Shown here in pieces: positions 7,438 through 15,959 of a stretch of DNA of 29,444 nt. Under the pieces are notes generated by a model that ran no database searches, was not told the origin of the DNA, and saw only the letters and a program-made list of their open reading frames with translations. The position numbers were made by a program, and so were the translations under genes. The DNA comes from UMGS1933 sp051891435. Lineage in GTDB: Bacteria; Bacillota; Clostridia; TANB77; CAG-508. Numbering within the stretch: the stretch's first letter is position 1; each line of letters begins with the position of its first letter. The stretch spans positions 1-29,444 of the forward strand of contig JBJFFE010000070.1 of assembly GCA_051891435.1 (NCBI GenBank), read 5' to 3'.

Positions 7438-7466
7438 ATTATAACATACTTGTCAGTTTTTTTCAA
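7438..7466 (-). promoter_or_regulatory. Sigma-A promoter of the small GC-rich gene
   Basis: On the minus strand TTGAAA (7461-7466), a 17-base spacer and TATAAT (7438-7443). A small CCC-GAAA-GGG hairpin follows in the leader. Confidence 0.75.
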
Positions 7467-7478
7467 ATTTTACAAGCA

Positions 7479-10089
7479 TTATTTAATTTTTTCTTTCATT
7501 TTTGATAATACATTTAGAGCATCTATTGGCGTTAGCTCGTTTAGGTTCACTTTGTCTAGTTCATGTGCTATTTCTGCTAGTTTGTAGTTATATAAGTCTA
7601 GTTGTCCTGCCATTACTTTTTTGTTCTCTTTTTCTACATTTTTGCTTCCAAGCATGCTTTTTCTTTCTAAAGATTTTAATATTTCATTAGACCTTTTTAC
7701 AACGACTTGTGGAACTCCTGCAAGTTTTGCTACATGTATTCCATAACTTTCGTCTGTTCCTCCTGGAACTATTTTTCTTAAGAATATTACATCTTCCCCT
7801 TTTTCTTTTACTGCAATAGAATAATTTTTTACCCCTTCTATTTTATTTTCCAACTCCGTAAGTTCATGATAATGTGTTGCAAATAGTGTTTTTGCTCCAC
7901 ATTTTTCTTTGTTTGCCATATGTTCTACAACTGCCCATGCAATTGATAATCCATCATATGTTGATGTTCCTCTTCCTATTTCATCTAATATTACTAAACT
8001 ATTTGGAGTTGCTTCTCTAAGTATTGTTGCGACCTCCATCATTTCTACCATAAATGTACTTTGTCCCATACTTAAATCATCTGATGCTCCAACTCTTGTA
8101 AATATTTTATCTACAACTCCAATTCTTGCTGAAATTGCTGGTACAAAACATCCAATTTGAGCCATTAGAGTAATTAGTGCAACTTGTCTCATATATGTAG
8201 ATTTTCCTGCCATATTAGGTCCTGTAATTATTGCTAACCTATCATCTTCTTTATCTAAATATGTGTCATTATCTACAAAGCTTCCGGTATCTATCATTTT
8301 TTCTATTACTGGATGACGTCCACCTTTTATATTTAAAATACCACTATCATCAACTACTGGTTTTACATAGTTCAAATCTTGCGTAACAGTTGCAAATGAA
8401 ATTAATGTATCTAAAATTGCAATTATATTGGCTGTTTTTTGTAGTCTTACAATATTTGCTGCAAGAGTTTTTCTTATTTCTACAAATAAATTATATTCTA
8501 ATGTTACTATTCTATCTTCTGAACCTAGTATTTTGCTTTCAATTTCATTTAATTCTTCTGTTATATATCTTTCTGCATTTGTTAATGTTTGTTTTCTTAT
8601 AAATCTATCTGGTACTAAATTTAAATATGATTTAGTTACTTCAAAGAAATATCCAAACACTTTATTAAAACCTATTTTTAAATTCTTTATGCCAGTTTCT
8701 TCTTTTTCTTTTGCTTCTAACTCTAATAACCAATTTTTACCCTCTGTTGTTGCTTTTTTTAGTTCATCTACTTCTTCATTGTAACCATTTTTAATTATTC
8801 CACCTTCTGTAACTGTAATTGGTGGTTCTTCTACAATTGCTTTATCTATTAGGTCAAAAAGGTCTTCACATACGTCTAAATCTGAGTATAAATTTCTTAA
8901 CATATTTGAATTAGTTTGTTGTAGCATTTTTTTTATTTCAGGTAGTTGTTTTAATGAACTTTTTAACGATATTAAATCTCTTGCGTTACAATTTCCATAT
9001 GCAATTTTCCCGAACTAATCTTTCTATGTCATAAACATATTTTAAATTATTTGCTATTTCTCCTCTTAAAATTATGTTATCTTTTAACTCTTCTACCGCT
9101 TCTAATCTATTGTTTATTTCACTTACATTTAATAATGGCTCATTTATCCATCTTCTTAAAAGTCTTCCTCCCATTGATGTAAGTGTTTTATCTAATACCC
9201 AAAGGAGTGTTCCTTTTTTAGATTTATCGTGCATTCTTTCTGTAAGTTCTAAGTTTCTTCTTGCAGTTATATCTAATGCCATATATTTATTTGTATTATA
9301 AATATGTATTAAATTAATATGCTCCAATTTAATTTTTTGAGTTTGATTTAAATAATCTAAAAGTGCATTTATACTTGTTACTTCTAATAAATAATTATCT
9401 AAATTTTCTAGTTTTCTTTCATTTTCTAAAAAAGTATAATTTTGTAATAATGTATCTACATCTTCTCTAAAAGCTTCTTCTTGTAAATTTGTTATATATG
9501 CTCCAAACCTTTTTCTTATTCCATCAATTTCTTCTGATGAATTAAATAACATTTTATTTACTATAATTTCTGCTGGATTAAATTTAGAAATTTCATCTAT
9601 GAGAGTAGCATAATTATTTTCTCCCATTATTTTGCTTGCATAAAAATCCCCAGTTGTAATATCGCATACAGCAAGTCCAAAATATATTCCTTTTTTAAAG
9701 ATTGACATTATATAGTTGTTTTTCTTTTCCTCCAACATATTTGCTTCCATAACTGTTCCAGGTGTTACAACTCTTATAACATCTCTTTTTACAATTCCTT
9801 TAGCTGTTTTTGGATCCTCTAATTGTTCACATATTGCAACTTTATAGCCTTTTTCTATTAATCTTGAAATATAATTTTCTGCAGCATGAAAGGGAACTCC
9901 TGCCATAGGTGCACGTTCAGGTTGTCCACATTCCTTTCCTGTTAGTGTTATTTCTAATTCTCTTGCAGCAATTTTTGCATCTTCAAAAAACATTTCATAG
10001 AAATCTCCCAATCTATAAAACAATATGCAATCTTTGTATTTTTCTTTTGTTTCTAAGTAATGTTGCATCATTGGAGAAAATTCTGCCAT
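7479..10089 (-). CDS. mutS: DNA mismatch repair protein MutS, read through a +1 frameshift at CGG
   Basis: Mismatch-recognition ATPase, 869 aa after one skipped base, the normal size. The N-terminal mismatch-binding loop is RLGDFYEMFFEDA, with the Phe-x-Glu pair near residues 31-33. Connector, lever and clamp domains follow. The ATPase has Walker A GPNMAGKSTYMRQ at about 623, Walker B LVILDEIGRGTSTYDG, and ATHYHELTELE. The zero frame ends at 8986, five codons after CGG 9012-9010. Skipping one C gives DIERLVGKIAYGNCNARDL, the conserved lever motif (DIERLVGRI-G-ANARDL in relatives), and continues without a break into the ATPase. The unshifted product would lack the ATPase. The ATG abuts the miaB stop; AGAGGTG in the miaB tail is its ribosome site, so the two are coupled. 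Confidence 0.95.
9009..9015 (-). other. +1 frameshift site 4: GTT CGG G, read Val-Gly
   Basis: Minus-strand CGG lies at 9012-9010. Skipping its C gives GTT-GGG-AAA (LVGKI). The Gly of the MutS DIERLVGRI motif is highly conserved. The zero frame stops five codons later. Confidence 0.95.
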
Positions 10090-11499
10090 TTATATTTCAC
10101 CTCTCAAATACCATTTATGCTCTGATATTATTTTTAAATCTATTACTTGTCCTATTAAATTTTCTGGTCCAGCAAACACTACTACCTTGTTGCTGTTTGT
10201 TCTTCCTGTAAGCATTTTGTCGTTTGTTTTACTATAGCCTTCTACTAAAACTTTTTGAGTTGTTCCTATATATTTTTTATTGTTTTCTTCTACTTGTGTT
10301 TCAAAAAGTTCTTTTAACCTATCAAATCTTTTATGTTTTATTTCTTCTGGAATTTGATTTTCCATTTTGTCTGCTACTGTTCCAACTCTTCTTGAATATA
10401 TAAACATAAATATTTGTTCAAAATTTACTTTTCTTACAACATCTAAAGTTTCCTCAAAATTTTCTTCTGTTTCCCCTGGGAATCCTACTATTATATCTGT
10501 TGAAAATAACGCATAAGGTACTTTATTTTTTATTTTTTCTATTAATTTTAAGTAAGTTTCTTTTGAATATTTCCTATTCATTTTCTTTAAAACTTCTGTG
10601 CTTCCAGATTGAAGTGGTATATGTATTAATCTTGATACCTTTTTGCAATCTTTTATTGCTTCTATTACGTCATCTGTAAAATCTTTAGGATGTGGCGAAA
10701 TAAATCTTATTACTTCTATCCCTTCTATTTTATTTACTTCTCTTAATAAGTCTGCAAAGGAATTTACTTCTCCTAAACTTTTCTCACTTCTAGCTTCTAA
10801 CCTCTCACTTCTCAAATATGAATTTACGTTTTGTCCAAGTAATGTTATTTCCTTATATCCTTCCTTTGCAAGTTCTTCTATTTCTTGTAAAATATCTTCT
10901 GGTTTTCTACTTCTTTCCCTTCCTCTAACATAAGGTACTATACAATATGAGCAAAAATTATTACATCCATACATTATAGTTACAGATGCTCGTTTTCCAT
11001 CATTTCTTTTTATTGGAAGTCCTTCATAAACTTCCCCATCTATATCTATAACATCTTTTATTTTTTTTCTTTCATTTAATATTTTATAAACATCTTCTGG
11101 AAATTTGTGTAATGTATATGTTCCAAATATAATATCTACATATGGATAACTTTGTTTTAGTTTCTCTTGTATATGTTTTTCTTGCATCATACATCCACAA
11201 AGAGCTATTATTCCGTTATTTTTTTCTCTTAATTTTTTTAGTTCTCCTAATTTTCCAAAAAGTTTTTCTTCTGCATTTTCACGTACACAGCAGGTGTTTA
11301 TAATATACATATTTGCTTTTTCTAAGTCATCTGTATAAACATATCCCATTTTTGTTGCCATACCACTTATTTTTTCTGAATCGTTTTCGTTTAGTTGGCA
11401 ACCCATTGTTAGTATATTATAGTATAGCTGTTTTCCTTCGTTTAATTTTCTAACCTTTTCTATATATTCTAGTTGTTCTTTAATAACTTCTTCGTTCAC
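10090..11499 (-). CDS. miaB: tRNA-2-methylthio-N6-dimethylallyladenosine synthase
   Basis: Radical-SAM methylthiotransferase acting on A37 of tRNAs that read UNN codons. The first Fe-S cluster uses the three N-terminal cysteines in MGCQLNENDSEK, NTCCVRENAEEK and ALCGCMMQ. The radical-SAM cluster is CNNFCSYCIVPYVRGRERSR. A TRAM domain ends the protein (about 395-460). The GTG at 11499 is chosen: GGAGG lies 7 bases upstream and the product starts as expected for Clostridia MiaB (NEEVIKEQLEYIEKVRKL), 469 aa. An earlier ATG at 11583 adds unsupported sequence. The segment NVNSY-LRSERLEARSEK-SLGEV carries about a dozen extra residues encoded by an AG-rich repeat. It overlaps the mutS ribosome site. 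Confidence 0.95.
   Translation of the reverse strand: MNEEVIKEQLEYIEKVRKLNEGKQLYYNILTMGCQLNENDSEKISGMATKMGYVYTDDLEKANMYIINTCCVRENAEEKLFGKLGELKKLREKNNGIIALCGCMMQEKHIQEKLKQSYPYVDIIFGTYTLHKFPEDVYKILNERKKIKDVIDIDGEVYEGLPIKRNDGKRASVTIMYGCNNFCSYCIVPYVRGRERSRKPEDILQEIEELAKEGYKEITLLGQNVNSYLRSERLEARSEKSLGEVNSFADLLREVNKIEGIEVIRFISPHPKDFTDDVIEAIKDCKKVSRLIHIPLQSGSTEVLKKMNRKYSKETYLKLIEKIKNKVPYALFSTDIIVGFPGETEENFEETLDVVRKVNFEQIFMFIYSRRVGTVADKMENQIPEEIKHKRFDRLKELFETQVEENNKKYIGTTQKVLVEGYSKTNDKMLTGRTNSNKVVVFAGPENLIGQVIDLKIISEHKWYLRGEI
10778..10815. repeat. AG-rich repeat inserted in frame in miaB
   Basis: On the minus strand, copies of AGAAGTGAGA recur (AGAAGTGAGAGG, then AGAAGTGAGAAA) separated by TTAGAAGCT. 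They encode LRSERLEARSEK after NVNSY, where MiaB normally has only a residue or two. It resembles the AG-rich spacer repeat at 25403-25497. Confidence 0.6.
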
Positions 11500-11585
11500 A
11501 ATTCTTCCTCCATTTTCTGCTATATTGTAATACATTTTTATAATTTTTTCAATATTCATTTTTGTATTTTTAATTTTTCTCAAAA

Positions 11586-11622
11586 CGGCAAAAGACCTAG
11601 GATATCATCCTAGGTCTTGCCG
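11586..11622 (-). terminator. Terminator of the GC-rich two-gene cassette
   Basis: GGCAAGACCTAGGAT pairs with ATCCTAGGTCTTTTGCC on the minus strand over about 15 bp around a 3-base loop, followed by GTTTTG. It lies 20 bases past the stop at 11643. Confidence 0.75.
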
Positions 11623-11642
11623 TCTTTAGTCGGCTGTCGCTC

Positions 11643-12467
11643 CTACTCTGCTTCGAATAGTGTTCGGGCTTTTTCGGATTCGAAAACCACAGTCGGTTCA
11701 CCTCCCATTGCCTTAATCTTAGCAATCGTTCTGATTACCTTGATGGTCACCTCCTCAGCTTCCGGTTTCTGAAGAAGGTCTTCGAAGTACAGCTTCGCCT
11801 GGGTTTCGTCAAAAACAAACTCGCCGTTTTCAACTTCGACGTTACCGTCTTCATAAACGAAAATTGTTACACTGGAAAGGATCTCAATCTGCTCACGAAG
11901 TTTTTCCAACTGGTCCCGCTTGCTTGCAATCTCAAATGACACTTCTGCCATCCGTTCGGCAGTCTTATCATATTGAGCTTCAAAATCCTCAAGCTTTTTG
12001 AAGTTCTCTTCCACAAGTTTCTTCAATTCTTCCAGAACTGTGTCAAGACTTGCGACATCCCTTCGGATGCCCATTCGGACTTCAGCAAGTTTCTTGTGCT
12101 TCTTTTCGAGGTTGATAACCTCACCACTGAGCAGACTTTCTTGCTCTCTGAGTATATCAATGCTGCTAGGTTTCTGTTTCTGTTCCTGGCTTCCAGCTTC
12201 TTCGAATGCATCTTCTTGGAGATTAACATCAGTAGGTGTCTCTACAATAGCAGGCACACTGGCATTAATAAGTGTCTTTCGCGCAATCTTGTCGTTGTGC
12301 GCAAAAATACCCTTGAGTTCTCTTGTCTTGCCTGCATTCGAAATCCGCTCAACAGCTTTGAAGAAATCCTGTGCTGTATCAAAACCGTATTTATGGATAA
12401 CCTCCTCAGTGGTCATGTTCTTCTTTGCATCCATGTGCAGCATTTTAATTGTCATTTTCATTTTCAA
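11643..12467 (-). CDS. Coiled-coil protein of unknown function, GC-rich cassette
   Basis: A 274-aa soluble protein. The first ~65 residues form a small helical domain (TTEEVIHKYGFDTAQDFFKAV). A polar linker of about 35 residues follows, then a long coiled coil (about 108-200) and a C-terminal alpha/beta part ending in FESEKARTLFEAE. I do not recognise the family. The start overlaps the end of the HTH gene (12445-12467) and has AAGGAGG inside it, so the two are translationally coupled. Codon use is GC-rich. It has at least three in-frame CGG arginine codons (SKRDQ, TAERM, VERIS), in contrast to native genes. Probably horizontally acquired. Confidence 0.75.
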   Translation of the reverse strand: MKMKMTIKMLHMDAKKNMTTEEVIHKYGFDTAQDFFKAVERISNAGKTRELKGIFAHNDKIARKTLINASVPAIVETPTDVNLQEDAFEEAGSQEQKQKPSSIDILREQESLLSGEVINLEKKHKKLAEVRMGIRRDVASLDTVLEELKKLVEENFKKLEDFEAQYDKTAERMAEVSFEIASKRDQLEKLREQIEILSSVTIFVYEDGNVEVENGEFVFDETQAKLYFEDLLQKPEAEEVTIKVIRTIAKIKAMGGEPTVVFESEKARTLFEAE

Positions 12468-12786
12468 AGCCCTCCTTAATTGTCTGTCTCATGATGTCGA
12501 TTGTCTCGTCCAAGGTTTTAAAACCGCTTTTCAGGGTTTCAAAGCTTACTTTCGCTTGCGTTCTGTCCCTTTCCCAAAAGGATTGGGATATTGGGGTTTT
12601 GACCACCTGTAGCAGTTCCTCACGGGGAACTCCGTTCTTGTCTGCAATTTCTTTCAGATTTCTATAAACGGTATCATTACTCAAAGAATACCGTTTTGCA
12701 ATTTCAGGAATAGAAAGTCCCTGTTCATGCAGTCCCATGAAGTTTTCCATCATTTGGATAGTTCTTTCATTTCTTTTGGCCGACAT
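12445..12786 (-). CDS. HTH protein, GC-rich cassette
   Basis: A 113-aa protein. Residues about 10-50 hold a resolvase-like helix-turn-helix: LSIPEIAKRYSLSNDTVYRNLKEIA. The C-terminal half is amphipathic (ETLDETIDIMRQTIKEGF) and may mediate oligomerisation or contact with the coiled-coil partner. It may regulate its own operon; that is inference. An in-frame CGG encodes the Arg of AKRYSLS inside the HTH, where a basic residue is expected, so CGG means Arg in this gene. It has a consensus promoter and AGGAGG, and lies between sigK and miaB. Confidence 0.8.
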   Translation of the reverse strand: MSAKRNERTIQMMENFMGLHEQGLSIPEIAKRYSLSNDTVYRNLKEIADKNGVPREELLQVVKTPISQSFWERDRTQAKVSFETLKSGFKTLDETIDIMRQTIKEGFENENDN

Positions 12787-12832
12787 AAAGATCTTTTTCC
12801 TCCTTTCAAGTATTCATTTTTTAAGGATCTTT
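12787..12832 (-). promoter_or_regulatory. Possible ribosome-site-masking hairpin in the cassette leader
   Basis: AAAGATCCTT (12823-12832) can pair with GATCTTT just before the HTH start (12787-12793) and with AAGG of the AAAGGAGG ribosome site. Formed, it would hide the site. Pairing is short and untested. Confidence 0.35.
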
Positions 12833-12861
12833 ATGCTTACGTTCTCACGAACGCTTAATTA

Positions 12862-12891
12862 ATTATAACATTTATTTATTATCTGTGTCAA
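12862..12891 (-). promoter_or_regulatory. Consensus sigma-A promoter of the GC-rich cassette
   Basis: On the minus strand TTGACA (12886-12891), an 18-base spacer and TATAAT (12862-12867). Just downstream CGTTC-GTGA-GAACG (about 12840-12853) is a small palindrome that could be an operator for the HTH protein. Confidence 0.8.
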
Positions 12892-12916
12892 ATTATGTAA
12901 ATTGGTTTTGAATTTT

Positions 12917-13614
12917 TTAGTTACTTATTTCTCCGTTTAGTTTTCCAATTGCTTTTTTCTCTATTCTGGATACATAGGAACGTGATATCCCCAGTATTTT
13001 TGCTACTTCGTTTTGTGTTTTTGGTTTTTTTCCTCCGAAGTCCAAATCTTAATTCTATTATTAACCTTTCTCTTTCTTTTAATATTTTTTTCATCTTTTC
13101 ACATAGTTCTTTTACTCGTAATTTTAAGTCTATCTCATCTTCTATATTCATTTCGTCATTTTCTATTACATCAAGTAGCGTTATTTCATTATCATCTTTG
13201 TCTTTTCCTATAGGTTCATTTAAATATACCTCTGCACCGCAATTTTTTTGTGCTTCTTAAGTACATTAATATTTCATTTTCTATACATCTTGCCACATAT
13301 GTTGCAAGTCTTACTCCTTTATCTAAATTGAAACTATTTATTCCTTTTATTAGACCTATTGTCCCCATTGATATTAAATCGTCTTGGTCTAAATTTGGAA
13401 TATTATATTTTTTACAAACATGTGCTACTAATCTTAAGTTTTTTTCTATTAATATATTTCTTGCATTTTCATCTCCATTAGCTAATTTTTCTAAATATAT
13501 TTTTTCCTCCTCAGCAGTTAATGGTTCTGGAAATAAATTATTATTTGAAATATACCCAACCATAAAAAAAGTCGTCTTTAAGAATGTTAAAAGACCTGTA
13601 AAAAAAAGTAGCAA
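12917..13614 (-). CDS. sigK: Sporulation sigma factor sigma-K, read through two +1 frameshifts at CGG
   Basis: Late mother-cell sigma factor, 231 aa after two skipped bases. The hydrophobic N-terminus and GYISNNNLFPEPLTAEEE match the pro-sequence and start of SigK. Region 2 contains NLRLVAHVCKKYN, DLISMGTIGLIKGINSF and LATYVARCIENEILMYLRSTKK. The first CGG (13239-13237) leads to a stop four codons later; skipping C gives LGAEVYLNEPIGKDKDDNE. The second CGG (13037-13035) must be skipped likewise to give RFGLGGKKPKTQ and the region-4 HTH EVAKILGISRSYVSRIEKKA, ending at TAA 12919-12917. Start is TTG 13614 with GGGGGTG upstream; no other in-frame start precedes the conserved part. SigK over SigE because of the RLVAH motif and short N-terminus. 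Confidence 0.9.
13034..13040 (-). other. +1 frameshift site 6: CTT CGG A, read Leu-Gly
   Basis: Minus-strand CGG at 13037-13035. Skipping its C gives RFGLGG and then the sigma region 4.2 HTH. Unshifted, the frame runs about 38 codons of unrelated basic sequence. Confidence 0.92.
13236..13242 (-). other. +1 frameshift site 5: TTG CGG T, read Leu-Gly
   Basis: Minus-strand CGG at 13239-13237. Skipping its C gives KKLGAEVYLNEPIG, matching the sigma-E/K linker with EVSL-DPIG. The zero frame stops four codons later. Confidence 0.9.
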
Positions 13615-13694
13615 ATAAAATGCACCCCCATTTTTCTATAACAAATTATATGTTTTAGAAAAATAAAAGTGCATGACCTTCTTAAATTTATTTC

Positions 13695-15788
13695 TTATCT
13701 TTCTTCAGCCATAGCATCTGCTAATTTTTGTACAGTGTTGCTACTGCTTTGACCTCTAACACTATTTTGCAAACTCTCTTGTGTAATGTAACCTGTTTTT
13801 AATGCAATATCATTAAAAGATCTATCAGTCATTCCCGCTAAGTAGTCTGATGACAATTGTATTGCCATTTTTTCTTCTATATTAGCTAAATCTTGCTCTG
13901 TTTTAAGTGCAATATATTCTTCTTTTTGTTCTGGTGTTAAATCAAATGTACCATATTTTTCAATTATTTCCTGTCTAATTTGGTCTATTTGCTCTTGAAA
14001 TTGTTCTTGATAAAACTCATTTTTACTTTGTGATTCACTAGACAATGCAATTTTTATCTTTTTTTCTACCCTATTAATAATTGCTCTATATGTGTTCTGG
14101 TATCTTATAGCAAATACTTGGTCTTCATTTTCTACATATTGGTATACATTTTTGTATAATCTTTTATGTGCTATTTGTTTTTTGTCATTTTTCCACTTAC
14201 AATCATGTGTTGTTGCATGAGACTTCAATCTTGCAATACCATTTTCTTCCTTATACGTTGTATATTCTTGTTCACGTCTATATTTGGTCTTCATATATTT
14301 TAAGCATTCTGGATCTGTAATATATGCTTTAATAGATTCATCATAGAATTTATTTCTTATTGCGCCAGATTTTTTTAGACTTTCTGCACATTTTTGAACT
14401 AATTCTAATGCTGCTTTTGGTAAATCTGTTATTTGATAATCCCATTTAGTATATTGAACAAACTCTCTGTAGTTTAGTTCTTTTGCTTTAAAAAACATTC
14501 TTGCAGTTGCTTCAGAAAATTGTGGCACCTCTGACTCCTGAGAATTTTTTATTAAATCACTTATAAAAAACTCTTGCATTTTGCTTGTTACTTCGCGAGC
14601 AACGCTTGACCTAACTCTAAGCATTTTAACTGCATATTCTTCTATTTTGTTAACTTTAGAGTATATGCTATTTAAATATTCAGCAAATTCTTCTTCCATT
14701 GTTGTCAAATCCTCATCATTTTCAGCCTTATGCTCTAATTGCTTTTCAAACTCTTGTCTTTCTTCTTCTGAATAAGCTCTTGGTTGTCTATCCCAAAATT
14801 CCTGTTTCTTTTTAGCTGTAAATGTATTTTTTGCCTCATTTAAGACTTTCTCTAGTTCTTCAGGATCACTTTTAAACAAGTCAAGTTTTCTTTGATTCAA
14901 TGTTGTTAAAATATTACTTATTTCTCTTTTTATTTCCTCATCTTTTTCTTGCATTATAGATTCTCTGGTTTCTCTTAAATTCTTACTTTTTATTTCATTT
15001 ATGTAATGTTTTCCATTTTCAATTCTTTGTTCTCTTGTCACAGAATACTCTGTTGAAAACATTTCTCCGAATAATTCTAAGTAATCATCACTAAAATCAT
15101 TTAATATTCCTAGTCTAAATCCATCTTGCATATCAGATGCCAAATATGCAATAACGTCTGCGTATTTAGCAAGCATTCCTTCTGGTGTTTGTGCAACAAA
15201 TTTATAGTTATTCTCCGAATTAGCCAATCTCATTTTCGCATATACTGCTTCTTTTATACTTCCATACTCAACTGCTTGCTTATTCATTTCTTTTCTTGAA
15301 GCTTCTCCATCATGTGAAATAATTACATCCAAAAAGTAATAAAATTCATCTTTTAATTTTTGTTTTAATTCCGGATTATTTTCGATGTTTGGAATCTTAC
15401 TAATTGCTTGTCCGCAAATATCTTCACTTAAAATAACTTCTACTCCTTTAGCATTATGATGGAAGTATTGTGTATCAAACAAAGCTCCAATGCATGTAAA
15501 AATTTCTTCTCCTTCATGTGCACTAAAAGGATGCCCCGCATCATGCATAAGCATACCTGCATATATATAATTAGCGTTTAAATCAAGCCCCTCCGCAATT
15601 CTCTTTGCAATATCAGCAGATTGTCTCAAATGTATTGATCTTGTTGATATATGGCTTTCTAATGACGTTTTTGGTGTGGACATCGGTTTATTTTCTGCCC
15701 TTTTCATAAATTTACTTCCATTAATTGCGTCAATTAAATAATTAATGTAATTATCCCATTCCAAATTTGTTCTTTTCATTTTTCCCAT
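13695..15788 (-). CDS. HD-domain dNTP triphosphohydrolase-like protein, long form
   Basis: A 697-aa cytoplasmic protein. Its N-terminal 250 residues resemble dGTPase/HD phosphohydrolases: a His in RSIHLRQSADIAKRI, the HD pair in GMLMHDAGHPFSAHEGE, and a later IISHDGEAS. Members of the dGTPase family remove triphosphate from dNTPs. The C-terminal ~400 residues are mostly helical and highly charged, much longer than the usual family tail. I recognise no further domain in it. The ATG has AAGGGG upstream. It follows a possible 38-aa ORF. No frameshift or in-frame CGG is present. Substrate uncertain. Confidence 0.75.
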   Translation of the reverse strand: MGKMKRTNLEWDNYINYLIDAINGSKFMKRAENKPMSTPKTSLESHISTRSIHLRQSADIAKRIAEGLDLNANYIYAGMLMHDAGHPFSAHEGEEIFTCIGALFDTQYFHHNAKGVEVILSEDICGQAISKIPNIENNPELKQKLKDEFYYFLDVIISHDGEASRKEMNKQAVEYGSIKEAVYAKMRLANSENNYKFVAQTPEGMLAKYADVIAYLASDMQDGFRLGILNDFSDDYLELFGEMFSTEYSVTREQRIENGKHYINEIKSKNLRETRESIMQEKDEEIKREISNILTTLNQRKLDLFKSDPEELEKVLNEAKNTFTAKKKQEFWDRQPRAYSEEERQEFEKQLEHKAENDEDLTTMEEEFAEYLNSIYSKVNKIEEYAVKMLRVRSSVAREVTSKMQEFFISDLIKNSQESEVPQFSEATARMFFKAKELNYREFVQYTKWDYQITDLPKAALELVQKCAESLKKSGAIRNKFYDESIKAYITDPECLKYMKTKYRREQEYTTYKEENGIARLKSHATTHDCKWKNDKKQIAHKRLYKNVYQYVENEDQVFAIRYQNTYRAIINRVEKKIKIALSSESQSKNEFYQEQFQEQIDQIRQEIIEKYGTFDLTPEQKEEYIALKTEQDLANIEEKMAIQLSSDYLAGMTDRSFNDIALKTGYITQESLQNSVRGQSSSNTVQKLADAMAEER

Positions 15789-15803
15789 AGATATAACCCC
15801 TTT

Positions 15804-15920
15804 TTATTGTTTTATTATCTCCTTCATTTCAATATCCTCTCTTGTATATTCTTTTGGTTTAAGACCCAATCTTGGCTTCATGTATTTTAGGGCTAATATT
15901 AAATTGATATAGTCTAGCAT
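15804..15920 (-). CDS. Possible 38-aa small protein
   Basis: An ATG at 15920 opens a 38-aa frame starting MLDYINLILALKYMKPRLGL and ending in KEIIKQ, stopping 15 bases before the HD gene. Codon use fits native genes. The ribosome site is weak (AAAAGA). It fills an otherwise empty spacer. Confidence 0.35.
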   Translation of the reverse strand: MLDYINLILALKYMKPRLGLKPKEYTREDIEMKEIIKQ

Positions 15921-15959
15921 TCTTTTAATTTATTTTTCATTTGTTTACCATTTAATTTT

